Made by a program: the position numbers and the translations under genes. Positions 43,640-54,694 of a stretch of 64,000 bases of DNA are shown here, piece by piece; positions within the stretch are counted from its first letter, which is position 1, and every line of letters begins with the position of its first letter. The stretch covers positions 4,462,100 to 4,526,099 of the forward strand of contig CANTUZ010000025.1 in assembly GCA_947846985.1 (NCBI GenBank). Reading direction: 5' to 3'. The notes under the pieces are model-generated. The model was not told the origin of the DNA and did no database searches. It worked only from the letters and a program-made list of their open reading frames with translations. This DNA is from Fratercula arctica (Eukaryota > Chordata > Aves > Charadriiformes > Alcidae).

Positions 43640-44000
43640 TTCCTGGCCCCTAGAAGAATACCTGTAAATTTTCTAATTGATACTGGAGCTCAAATGAGTG
43701 TTATCACCGAAAAAAAGCCCAAAAAAGATAGGATTAGTCCCCACCCAGAAGATAAATGTAATAGGAGTGACCGGAGTCCCTGAAATCAGACCAATTTGTG
43801 CATTGTGTGTCTGGCTTCCAGGAGAAAACCGAATGACTAAGATAAAAGTAGTCATTGGTCCTTATCATAATAACATTTTGGGATTTGATGTATTAGCAAA
43901 CAAAGTCTGGAGATTGCCAGACGGCACGGTATGGAGCTTTGGAGTCCCACCGTGTGAGGTCCAGTTACTGGAGACTGCCATTAGGCTGCCTCCTTCTTGA
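43640..44000 (+). pseudogene. pro: Retroviral aspartic protease
   Basis: VNFLIDTGAQMSVIT at about 43664-43710 gives the D-T-G active site. A frameshift in the A-rich run near 43715 moves reading to 43698-44000, with TGVPEIRPICALCVWLPGE and the flap/second signature KVVIGPYHNNILGFDVLAN. Ends TAIRLPPS at 44000. No RT follows. Confidence 0.8.
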
Positions 44001-44352
44001 GTAACAAATGTTAATCAATATCCTTTATCATACCAGATTTCTAACTGACTCATTGTCGATCATATATATGGTCGAGCAGCACTTTTCCATTTTGCTTGCA
44101 GGTGTGCCCCAACAAAAGGAGGGACAAGGAGTACGATGGGGTGGAGACCTAAGATGTGCTGACCCGAAGTATGAACTGCTATGCATGGAATGGACAAGCT
44201 GTGCAGAACTTGAATGTGGACCAGAAGTTTTTTTTTCTTTTTCCTTTCTTCTGATCTTTGTATGTTTGTTTTGATAAGGATAATTTTTGTTGTTGTTTGT
44301 TTTCTTTGTTGTTGTTGTTGTTGTAAATCTAAGTTTTAATAGGTGTTATATC

Positions 44353-46148
44353 ATGGCTGTGATTGTAAGGCCTTTTGTATTAATAGTCATTAGCTCTATA
44401 ATAACCATAGGTATAAGTAGACAATCTAGGATATAGAATAGAGAGCCTCGGGCTTTTGAACAACATGCTGATGGTTCCCTGATAATAAATCACACCGAAC
44501 CAGACAATGTGATCTATAAGATGATACAAGGTTTTGCTCGCATGCTTAATTTTTCTCACATGACTACCTGTCTGCCTCTACCACATACCCCCACTCAGGG
44601 GATCCCCTTAACAGCTCTCCCTGTGGATATAGGTAAAAATTTAGATTGGCTGTGGAATCAAAATAAATCTATTATTTGGGGTGAATTTGAATGGAGGTGG
44701 CCATTTAACAATACATTAAATCGAACTTCTGTTTGGAGCTTAAACAGCTACGCCCCTCTTTGTCAGGACAATAAAACTGTGGGATGTAGAGGCAAACAAA
44801 AACAATTCTTCCAACAGCCATGTTCTAAACACCCTTAGGCAGATACACGGTATGGGGATAAGCCATACTGGGGAAAACATTTAATCCTGAGGTATGTGGA
44901 ACTGGTAAACACACAGTGGTGTTTTGAGTTTCCTTCAACACCCAGTAATTCATGTACATGGTTCAATGTAATGCAGGGGCCACCTGCTGATTGTTTATGG
45001 TCTCATGCCCATGAGGAGAGAACAGATGACAGCAAGGATTGCTATCCTTGGAGGTCTCAACAAAAGGCCTCAACACAACCCCACGTAAAAAGCCCCCTGT
45101 GGAATTGTACAAATATTATAAATTGTATCACCAGTGGGAATCCACAAAACGGTTGTGGTTAATCCCTTCATTACGTCATTTGATTAGTGCTGCCTGCTTG
45201 TGTCAAAATTAGACAAAGCCATATCCTCCAGCAATGGGGTGTAATACCAGCATAAGCTACATAGATTTAGAATATTCTAAGAAATCCTCCTGTCAGATCC
45301 CTCGAACCATGGGCAATTGTGATGACTCGCCTATATATGCTCCACGTCAGTTAACTTGGATATGCTCAGACGGGACTATTACAGATATGTTAAACCCTAT
45401 TCATCCGGGTCTGCAATGTACTTTGGGAGTGCCTTCATTATGTCCTTCTTATTACTCTGAAAAATTTATTTCTCAAGGTCTGTGGCATCCCCGTACCAAA
45501 CAAAGTACTGATTGGACTGTATCCCAGAAATTAGCAGTATGGGCCGAAGGATTCTTTGGACTAGGAATAGGTCACCTTAGAACAAGAATTGTGCTGTCCA
45601 ATTTAACTGCAAAAGTGGAAAGTTTAGCAGACCTTACAAATAACAACTTTGAATTGCTCAATACCCAAGTGCAAATGGTCTCGAAAGTTGCACTGCAAAA
45701 CCGATTCGTGCTAGATATGATACTGCTCAAAGAAAAAGGAGTGTGTGGATACTTAAAGGCAAACCACGAACAAGAAGAATGCTGTGTTACAATTCCTAAT
45801 GTGTCACTACCTCTTTGGGAAAACCTCCAGAAGATGAAGAAGATAGCTGAAGCGACACATGAGCTGCAGGACCAAATAAAGGACACTTGGTTGGGAAATA
45901 TTTTTGGTAAAATAGGATGGGTATTTATTGAATGGATAACTAACTTCTTGCAAACATTGATTGTTATCATCATTTGCATTATTATAGTATGCATTGACGT
46001 TAGTTGTGTTAAGAGAATTATTGTAAAATCTATCTCTCAGGTAAGGGTTCACCTGGAAACTGGGGAATACCTGGCTCTATTTAAGCACTCAGATGAAAAT
46101 TATACAGACACATTGGCTGAAGAGGAGATGTCTGTGGTGGAACTGTGA
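44353..46148 (+). pseudogene. env: ERV env with open TM frame
   Basis: Start ATG 44353 with a hydrophobic signal-like leader (FVLIVISSIITIGIS) ending at a stop near 44434. SU fragments lie in 44509-44838 (cysteines, N-glycosylation sites) and 44896-45162. The frame 45234-46148 is open for 304 codons: SU end, a heptad region (LTNNNFELLNTQVQMVSKV), LQNRFVLDMILLKEKG, then C-GYLKANHEQEE-CC, where 11 residues rather than 6 separate the first Cys from the CC pair, a long helix, an anchor (LIVIIICIIIVCIDVSC) and a ~45-residue tail. No furin site is obvious. A truncated TM protein could in principle be made; nothing shows that it is. Confidence 0.8.
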
Positions 46149-46298
46149 CTCAGGTCACAGGGTGGAATGACTGGGATCACCTGGCCAAACCGGTTTCAGA
46201 ACACAAAAGGTGAGATGCAGGGAGTTGTCATTCGACTAAGCTCCATCTTGGCAGATGCTTATTGATGCCTATCTATGCAGAGATAACTTGGGGGGAGC
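46149..46298 (+). other. env-to-LTR leader with PPT
   Basis: Non-coding 3' leader after the env stop, ending in the polypurine tract. Confidence 0.6.
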
Positions 46299-46870
46299 TG
46301 TGGAAATGGCTCAGCTGGGGGTGGTCTCAACACTGCATCACAATAAGAACTGAAACCCGAACTGAAACCCAAATGGTGCCTTTAACGAACAAAATGCCCT
46401 GAGTCACATCCCATCACTATTCAGTGAGTGTGAAACCAGACATCGCAAAATAAACATTGCTATCTGAGGGGCCATCAAACCACCAGAGATAACCATCCCA
46501 GATAGGGCAATCCATTCAGGCAGAATCCTGCCCAGTCATTGAAACAGGATATTTAAGTCCAAAGTTTTGGGGAGCAAAATGGGGAGTCTTCCAAAGATAC
46601 AGTTGGCCTGTAGGAGATTCTTCCCCTCCTTGTCCAGAACGCTGTGCAAGGTAACTTCCCGGGATTGAGTGGCCTTATCTGAGAGAGAGAGGGTAAGTGA
46701 TTTAACAACATACGTATGTTGTTTTTGTTCTTTTCCCCTTAAATTGCAATAGTGCATTCTTCCATTGTATCCATAAGAACTTGCAATAGTGGCGTATTGG
46801 ACCTGTGAGTGAAGTCCAAATAAATTGTTAATTTGAACCTCTCAGTGAAGTCTTTTTTCTCTCTGGCACA
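46299..46870 (+). repeat. 3' LTR of the plus-strand ERV
   Basis: 572 bp, ends 'tgtggaaatggctcag' and 'ctctctggcaca'. Preceded by the polypurine tract 'aacttggggggagc'. TATA-like 'ggatatttaag' (~46547) and 'caaataaattg' polyadenylation signal (~46817). Confidence 0.85.
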
Positions 46871-48983
46871 GTTATTCCTCCCCAGGTGCAGCACCCTACA
46901 CTTGCCCTTGTTGAATTTCATAAGATTCCTCTCTGCCCAACTCTCCAGCCTGTCCAGGTCTCACACAGCCTTCTGGTGTGTCAGCCACCCCTCCCAGTTT
47001 TGTGTCAACAGCAAACTTGCTGAGGGCGCACTCTGTCCCTTCATCCAGGTCATTGATGAATATATTGAACAGGACTGGGCCCAGGACTGACCCCTGGGGA
47101 ACACCACTTGTCACTGACCTCCAACTAGACTCTGTGCCCCTAATCACGACCCTCTGAGCTCTGTCTTTCAGCCAGTTCTCAATCCCCCCCACTGTCCATT
47201 CATCTAACCCACACTTCCTAAGCTTCCCTATGAGGATGCTGTGGGAGACATGGTCGAAAGCCTTGCTGAAGTCAAGGTAGACCACATCCACTGCCCTCCC
47301 CTCATCTCTCCATCCAGTCATTCCATCGTAGAAGGCTATCAGATCAGTCAGACATGATTTCCCCTTGGTGAATCCATGTTGACTACTTCCAATAGCTTTC
47401 TTTTCCTCCACATGCCTTGAGATGACGCCCAGAACGAGCTGGTCCATCATCTTTCCAGGGATGGAGGTGAGGCTGACCGGCCTGTAGTTTCCTGGGTCCT
47501 CCTTCTTGCCCTTTTTGAAGACTGGAGTGACATTGGCTTTCCTCCAGTCCTCAGGCACCTCGCCTGTTCTCCAGGACCTTTCAGAGATGATGGAGAGTGG
47601 CTCAGCAATGACTTCTGCCAGCTCCCTCAGCACTCTCAGGTGCATCCCATCAGGACCCATGGACTTGGGGATATCCAGTTGACTTAATTGATCTCTCACT
47701 TGATCCTCCTCAACCAAGGGAAAGTCTTCCTTTGTCCAGACTTTCCCTGTTACTTTCTCCAAAGTCTGGGACTCCTGAGGGCTGGCCTGAGCAGTAAAGA
47801 CCGAAGCAAAGAAGGCATTCAGTAACTCCGCCTTCTCCACATCCTCTGTCACCACGGCTCCTGTCTCATTCAACAGTGGGCCCACATTTTCTCTAGTTTT
47901 CCTTTTGCCTCCTGTGAAAAATAGTGAAGGTATTGTTGGCTTTCGCAATAATAACAAGGCTATAAATACTTGAATGATAAGGATAATTAACCTTTAGTAA
48001 ATTAGGAAACATGAGAAACCTTAAAGATAACAACTAACAGCAGCTATGAAGAAGAACATCTGAGAGAAACAAAAGAGAACTTCTCCAAGAGACCCCACAA
48101 ATGATTAACAGAAGGAGACAGACGCATAGGAGAAGGGAGCTGATATGCATGGAAAAAGGGAGCTGAAGATTATCGATCCTTAGAAACAATTGCCAGAAGG
48201 AAAACACACAAATAGAAGAAAAAGGGATTAATGATAATCAATCATCATAAATCATTACTCTGATGCAATGTTGAATGTATATAAGACATGGGTGAAGTAG
48301 TAGCTGGTGTGCCTCTGACTTATGCACCCAGCGCTGTGCTTTTGCTTTATCGACTTTGTCCCTATAATAAAATAAGTGCCATTTCTGTTTAAGGAATCTG
48401 GCTGTTTATTACACCTCCGATATACTTGAAGAAGCCCTTCCTGTTGACCTTGACATCCCTTGCCAGGTTTAATTCCAAGGAGGCCTTGGCTTTCCTCGTT
48501 TCATCCCTGCACGCTCTGACAGCATTCTTGTAATCTTCCCAAGTGGTCAGTCCCTTCTTCCACGTGCTGTAAACTTCCTTCTTCCACTTGAGCTTTTTCA
48601 GAAGCTCCCTGCTCAACCATGCAGGTCTCCTGCATCCCTTGCCCAATTTCTGGCTCTTAGGGATGCACCGATCCTGAGCTTGGAGAAAGTGGTATTTGAA
48701 TACCAACCAGCTCTTTTGAGCCCCTTTGCCTTCCAGAGCCCTAGCCCACGGGATCTCTCCAAGCAGTTTCTTGAAGAGGTCAAAGTTAGCCCTCCTTAAG
48801 TCCAAGGCTGAAATCCTACTTGTTGTTTTGTGCGTACTACCCATGATCCTGAACCTTCATGTCCTCCACCAGTCCCTCTTTGTTCGTCCGTACTAGGCCC
48901 AGTAGTGCACCTCTCCTTGTTGGCTCTTGCACCACCTGAGTCAAGAAGTTATCATCAAGAAGTTATCATCAAAAAGTTATCAT
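46871..48983 (-). mobile_element. CR1 LINE, split by a solo LTR
   Basis: RT frame 47957-46896 includes [41 protein letters not shown] and [14 protein letters not shown]. The catalytic box is FAVD in place of F-A-D-D, and a small deletion follows ([12 protein letters not shown]). Endonuclease/linker part 48844-48419 is on the far side of the LTR at 47913-48413. The 3' end of the CR1 (after VLHLGRNN) is absent: it is cut off where the ERV LTR ends at 46870. The 5' end has a short 'aagttatcatca' triplication at ~48950-48983. Confidence 0.9.
47913..48413 (+). repeat. Solo LTR-F in CR1
   Basis: 501 bp, ends 'tgtgaaaaatag' and 'gctgtttattaca'. Perfect 5 bp duplication cctcc at 47908-47912 and 48414-48418; the uninterrupted CR1 sequence is seen at 12137-12152. 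TATA-like 'tatataagac' and 'aataaaataag' are present. Confidence 0.92.
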
Positions 48984-49769
48984 CAGCTCTATACAGATTA
49001 AGTGATTTTCTTTTTCTGCAAGAAGGCTATGGTGATGAGGTTATGACTATGTAATGGATGCCATAGATATGGACAGACTGAAGGCAGGCATAGAAGCTCC
49101 AGGTTTTACTAGGTTCACAGACATGTTCTTTATGTATCATATACTGGCTTAAACCTTGTCCAAGTCAATGGAAAGCTCTGAAGTCAATCTCAACTAGCTT
49201 TGTCTCTTGGCAGGGGAGAGGAAAGAGTAAATTATTTTTCTTTTTTTTAAACATTTTATGATATAATAATCGATAACATAGAATAACATTAGAAACTAGA
49301 AGCCTAAACAAAAATGAAACATTTGCATTACCCTACTGACTGCCTTTTAACTGCAATGCAAAATTTTAACTAACTCAGAAAAACTTTAAAAAAACATATT
49401 CCATATTTCATTTCTAGTTTCAGCACTTTGTTCCGATTTATAAGGGGAACAAGTCTCAGTCACAGAAAATCCCATGAAACATGTTTCAGAGCCAACATAG
49501 CTCTTATCAGGACTAGCAAAGTGAAGTAATATGTGTGCTTGCAAATTCCTCTTGCTATGTTTTCTCAGTTCAGATAGCAGATGTTTGGGTGTGCGTTTAG
49601 GATGGGAGAAATCTATGGAGATGAATGATTATATCTATAATATTATTTTAACTTAAGATGATGCCTACAGAGCCAATCCAAACCTGACTGAAATTGAAAT
49701 TGGAGTCAATTGATCTGGAGTCATAAAATGGTTAGAGTTGGAAGGGGTGGCTTTGTTTTCCAAAAAGCA
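48984..49769. other. No gene; possible CR1 tail
   Basis: AT-rich. 'tcataaaatggttagagttggaagggg' at ~49723-49750 resembles the last bases of a minus-strand CR1. Nothing else recognised. Confidence 0.45.
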
Positions 49770-50330
49770 GATTCGTTGACCGTTGTGCAATAAACCAATT
49801 CTCACATACAGGGGAGATATTGCATTTTATTCAGGCCTGAGTGCTCGGTGGATTTCCACAAATCAAGCACACCCCATGCCAGTTTCCTCATTATATTTAT
49901 ACACAAAAGTTACAAGGTAGTACACTCCCAGTTACAATGATTGGTTAGTAATTTACATATAATTTTAATATCTGCTGTATCATTATCGCCTGCGTGGAGG
50001 AAGGGTCTTCACCTGGGCAAGGGTCTTCTTGACCTGTGGGTGTGTGTTGAAGACAGTTCAGTTAAGGACACCTGGACTTGAGTTTTCACTGCCAAATTGG
50101 CATTGTTTGTAGAAACATCTTGATTAGATGTTCATTTAAGGTCTTAGTGTCCCAGGTAGACCAAATAATTTGGCTACAGATGTTCCTTCAAACAATTCCC
50201 TTTGATCCACTCCTTAGCAACTACTTAGCAACTCTCTACAATCATCCTTAACTATGGAGCTAGTACATAAAGCTTGACTAACTACAGAGCCATGGTTAAC
50301 TTTAAATTCGATGATAGATATCAGCTTCTG
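49770..50330 (-). repeat. Possible LTR-G
   Basis: 'tgtgcaataaaccaattctcac' followed by 'cattttattcaggcctgagtgctcggtgg' resembles the R/U5 end of a reversed LTR. The ends and any duplication could not be fixed. Confidence 0.4.
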
Positions 50331-50354
50331 TGAAACTGCTAGACGCTTCCCCTA

Positions 50355-51296
50355 CATCTGATAGAGCCAATGCCAGACAGCTCCAAGACAGACCTGCTGC
50401 TGGCCAAAGCTGAGCCAATCAGCGACGGTGGTAGCGCCTCTGTGATAACATTTAAGAAAGGGTAAAAAACTGCTGCGCAACAGCAGCCAGAAGAGAGGAG
50501 TGAGAATATGTGAGAGAAACAACCCTGCATGCACCAAGGTCAGTGAAGAAGGAGGGGGAGGAGGTGCTCCAGGTGCCGGAGCAGAGATTCCCCAGCAGCC
50601 CATGGTGAAGACAATGGTGAGGCAGGCTGTCCCCCTGCAACCCATGGACATTACCGGTGCAGCAGGTATCCACCTGCAGCCCATGGAGGACCCCACACTG
50701 GAGCAGGTGAATGCCTGAAAGAGGCTGTGACCCCATGGGAAGCCCACATTGGAGGAAGTTTGCTGGCAGGACTTGTGACCCCATGGGGGGCCCACACTGG
50801 AGCAGTCTGTTCCTGAAGGACTGCACCCTGTGGGAAGGACTCACAGAGAAATTCGTGGAGAACTGTCTCCTGTGAGAGGGACCCCACACTGGAGCAGGGG
50901 AAGAGTGTGAGGAGTCCTCCCCCTGAGGAGGAAGGAGCGGCAGAGAACACGTGTGATGAACTGACCACAGCCCCCATTCCCTGTCCCCCTGTGCCACTCG
51001 GTGGGAGGAGGTAGAGAATTCAGGAGTAAAGTTAAGCCTGGGAAGAAGGGAGGGGTGGGGGGAAGGTGTTTTAAGATTTAGTTTTTATTTCTCATTATCC
51101 TACTCTGATTTGATTAGTAATAAATTCAATTAATTTTCCCCAAGTCGAGTCTGTTTTGCCTGTGATGGTAATTGGTGAGTGATCTCTCCCTGTCCTTATC
51201 TCGACCCATGAGCCTTTCTCCTGTCCAGCTGAGGAGGGGGAGTGATAGAGCAGCTTTGGTGGGCACCTGGCATCCAGCCAGGGTCAACCCACCACA
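50355..51296 (+). repeat. LTR-K copy, near complete
   Basis: TATA-like 'acatttaagaaaggg' (~50448), internal diverged repeats ('cccacactggagcag'), 'aataaattcaattaattttcccc' (~51119) and the end 'gggtcaacccaccaca' at 51296. Its last ~120 bp are shared with LTR-E at 55879. The start is approximate. Confidence 0.8.
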
Positions 51297-51689
51297 GGGC
51301 TATGTGATAAAAGCTTGTCTGGGCATCCAGGAAGGACCACAGAGAGACAGTGGTGGGTGGGGGAGCCCAAATAATACCCTGCCCCCAGCTATTCCTAGGC
51401 CCATCACAAAGGGAGCCATCAGACTATCAAAGGCTCATCTCCACAAGCCCAGAGGAGCATAAGGGCGCAATGGCAGGCGGGGAACCCAAATTATGGACAT
51501 AAAGGAAGGGACATCCATTTCTGGGGCCCCTCCCAGACCTGTCCCAGGAGAGCCATTAGCCCCGTGGTCCAGGGGTGAAATCCATCAAGATGAGTCAATG
51601 CTGGAGCATTTTGGACTGAGGGGAGTCACTGCCTAGAAGTATGGGACACATTATGGGAAGCAGGGGAAAAGTGTTCTCAGGACTGCACA
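51297..51689. other. Possible ERV leader, no frame
   Basis: GC-richer sequence after the LTR-K end; could be internal sequence of that element, but no PBS or Gag recognised. Confidence 0.35.
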
Positions 51690-51971
51690 GGACTTACTAT
51701 GGGATGTTTAGGGGAGGAACCAAAGATGGGGAAAGGAATGGATTTAGGTGATCTGGGGATGAACAAGCATGGGAAAATAAAGGGGCAAAGGGATAAAAAG
51801 TGCCAGATGTGTGTAAACAGCTTCTGGTCAGTATGCTTGTCTGGCTGCGTCGTCTGTCTGATCAGCACAGTCCTATCTTCTTATTAAATTCCTTTTCTAA
51901 CTCTTTTCCTCTGTGAGGGAATTTCTGTTCTATGTGCATGAGGCTCTGAGTGCCAGTAACTGGAGTCAGAC
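51690..51971 (+). repeat. LTR-like segment
   Basis: 'gggataaaaagtgccag' (TATA-like) and 'ttattaaattcc' precede a 'gtgccagtaactggag' motif that recurs downstream of LTR-L. Ends not determined. Confidence 0.4.
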
Positions 51972-53116
51972 TGTTGTAGTAAAATTGATATTAACTAGAA
52001 AAATTACATGTGACATGTAACATGTAACCGAAGCATATAACCGAATAACCGAAGCAACCAAGGAACCTGCCACTGCTACTAAAAGTCATCTATACAGCCC
52101 CAACCACATTTCATTAATTATAGAGAAATAGTAACTAGACATGATTAATCTAAGATTGAATTAAGCAACTCACTACTAGACAATGCAGCTTTGTTAATAA
52201 GCAGGATATTCCTGTCAAGAGAATGATGAACTGTAGGCCTGGTCAGCAAACTGAGAAAACCACCTGGAACTGCCAAGATTAGAGAAGTAGGTAGAAGATA
52301 ATTCTGGCAGGGGGAGATCGCGACCACCAACTCATTGACCACCTACCCAAATGATACCACCTACTTAAAAGAGAACAATGGATGAAGAAGACAGAGTCTG
52401 CGCACTAATTTACATAGGAAGTGAAGAAATCTTGACCAATCATTAAAGAGAATAACGATGAATATGTATGTGTGAGCCGATGCAGGCAGGACACAGGAAC
52501 CACACACCACGGATGAAAGCCAAAGAACAAATTTAATCTCGATACCTCACAGACCGGGGAATCTCCAAAGCAACACCTGGGCAGAGGCACGCAAGCAGGG
52601 GACGCGGGCACCACGGCGCGAGAGAGAGTTCTTGTTAGCAAGAGTCCTTGGCAGCGAGAGAGTCCTTGTTAGCAAGAGCGCAGGTGGACTCCCTGTTCTT
52701 GCTGGTATTTATAAGATTCAAACAGGCATAGCTTTCTCACTGTGCTTTGATCTTCTTCCACAACAGGCCAAGATTCTCAGGCAGCTAGATAAGGTGCCCC
52801 TGAGTCCATCATAGACTTATGTTATCTAAGTGCAAGTGTTTTTCTTGCAAGCACCCGAGACTGAATAACAATTAGTGTGATATATGTGTTTCCCAGTACC
52901 CCAGGTGCGAGTCCCTTGAGCGTATTTACAATCCTCCTCGCCGATCTTCCGTTGCTTTCCCACAATGTATTAATTGTTAGAATATGTAATAATCAGTGTA
53001 TAGAAAGGGAAATTTTTGAAACTAAGGTGTGCTCCCTTGGGACGAGCACCCCATTTCTGTGCATTAATGGAATAAACTTGGAAATGCCTCTGCTCTGTGT
53101 GTTATTGGCTTGCACA
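51972..53116 (+). repeat. LTR-L, split by solo LTR-I
   Basis: Start 'tgttgtagtaaaattg', 'ggaataaacttgg' polyadenylation signal (~53070), end 'ttattggcttgcaca' at 53116. Interrupted at 52470-52964. Confidence 0.7.
52470..52964 (-). repeat. Solo LTR-I in LTR-L
   Basis: About 495 bp; minus-strand start TGTGGGAAAGCAACGG. 6 bp duplication atgtat at 52464-52469 and 52965-52970. Holds a TATA-like 'tttataagattc' block (reversed, ~52705) missing from the embedded copies in proviruses A and B, plus the R/U5 end 'gaacaaatttaatctc'. This is the reference that identifies those embedded pieces. Confidence 0.85.
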
Positions 53117-53325
53117 CTGGGTAAAGAACCCAGATTTGGGACAACAAGACAACAGGTCATAGGGGCCAATGTGTCTGTGGTGCCAGCAACTGGAGAGAGT
53201 AAGGGTGTTTCAGCAAGTGTGCGATTGCTAGTGAATAGCAAGTTAGACTACCCAGTGAGTAGGTGAAGTGGTCTCTGAGTCAGGTGTGTGTATGTGTGTG
53301 TCTCTTAAGGGTGAGACCACAGGGG
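53117..53325 (+). other. Possible leader after LTR-L
   Basis: Contains 'gtgccagcaactggag' and a short (TG)n run. No frame or PBS assigned. Confidence 0.4.
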
Positions 53326-53862
53326 ATCATAGAATCATAGAATGGTTCAGGTTGGAAGAGACCTTGAAGATCATCTAGTTCCAACCCCCCTGCCATGGGC
53401 AGGGACAACTCCCACTAGACCAGGCTGCTCAAAGCCCCATCCAGCCTGGCCTTGAACACTTCCAGGGAAGGGGCATCCACAACTTCTCTGGGCAACCTGT
53501 TCCACTGCCTCACCACCCTCACAGTAAAGAATTTCTTCCTAATATCTAATCTAAATCTCCCCTCTTTCAGTTTAAAACTGTTATCCCTCATCCTATCACT
53601 CCACTCCCTCATAAAGAGTCCCTCCCCATCCCTCCTGTAGGTCCCCTTTAAACACTGGAAGGCTGCTATAAGGTCTCCCCGGAGCCTTCTCTTCTCCAGG
53701 CTTAACAACTCCAACTCTCTCAGCCTGTCTTCATAGGAGAGGTGCTCCAGCCCTCTGATCATCTTCATGGCCCTCCTCTGGACCTGTTCCAACAGGTCCA
53801 CGTCCTTCTTGTGCTGAGGACTCCAGAGCTGGACGCAGTACTCCAGGGATGGGATTGGTTAC
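53326..53862 (-). mobile_element. CR1 3' fragment
   Basis: 3' end with a doubled 'atcatagaat' at the left, short RT C-terminal frame 53801-53415 ([26 protein letters not shown] tail). 5'-truncated at ~53862. Confidence 0.9.
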
Positions 53863-54694
53863 CAGAGAGACTGGGGAAGTCCCAGACTGCTGGGGTTGGG
53901 GGTGGTGTTTTGTGTATGTGTGTGTGTGTGCACACGTGTGCACCTGTGAGTGAAGTAGTCTGCACCAGCAACTGGAGTGGTGCTGCGGGCCTCAGGGGCT
54001 CACATGTCCAGATGCCAGCAACTGGGGAGACCGGGATCCAGGGGCCAGCTCCTGGGCAGACCAAGTGTCTGAGCCCAGCTACTGGAGGGATCCACATTGT
54101 ATGTGTGTGTGTGTATTTACCATTAATGGACCTTCACCCTGATCAGCCAGAGAGGGGATCAGGATAAGGCCGTTGGTGATGCCTGTGTTTTTGTGAGCGC
54201 TGAGTGTGTCCGGCTGTGTTGGTCTGTATGGCTGGCCATGCATATATGTATATATTTGTGGGTATATGTGTTCGTGTGTATGCCTATTGGGAATACATTC
54301 TTAGCTTTGCTACTGGTTAGGTCTGTGGGACGTGGAGCTGCGGCAGCCTCGCCTCTGTCAATGTGAGCCAATCACAGGGGAGTCTGAGAACACATGAAAT
54401 ATGGTGGAATCAAAAATATTGGCTCCCTGTCATAAAATGGTGGCTGAAACAAAATAGCAGCCCCTCCATATGTAGTGGGAGAGGTTGCTGGTTCTGACAT
54501 TTTTCCAGGTAAACTGGAAGGGGTGACTTGCTCTACTGGGCAGTCTGAGAATACATGGGTTATGACATTTTAAAAAATGCTGGCCTCCAGGGCAAAAAGA
54601 AGTGGGGTAAACTGACCTTGTGACTGGAACAGAGAAGGAACTTACTAGGGAAAGTGGGACATGTGATTGCAAGTAGGGACAGGGCTTCTACAGC
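53863..54694. repeat. (TG)n and recurring 'cagcaactgg' motifs
   Basis: Several copies of 'gccagcaactgg' or close variants (~53963, 54018, 54083) mixed with (TG)n stretches at 53905-53945 and 54105-54120. No gene recognised. Confidence 0.5.

Larger units (their letters stand above)
42835..46870 (+). mobile_element. Plus-strand ERV, gag-pro-env, no RT
   Basis: Contains a Gag start, aspartic protease, env and a 3' LTR with polypurine tract. RT, RNase H and integrase are absent: only about 350 bp separate protease from env. No 5' LTR is seen; the left edge abuts the solo LTR-C. Inactive. Confidence 0.8.

Noticed and set aside
53281..54120. (TG)n runs and repeated motif as a CRISPR-like array
   Set aside because: Spacing is irregular, copies are degenerate and the genome is avian; no true repeat-spacer pattern.
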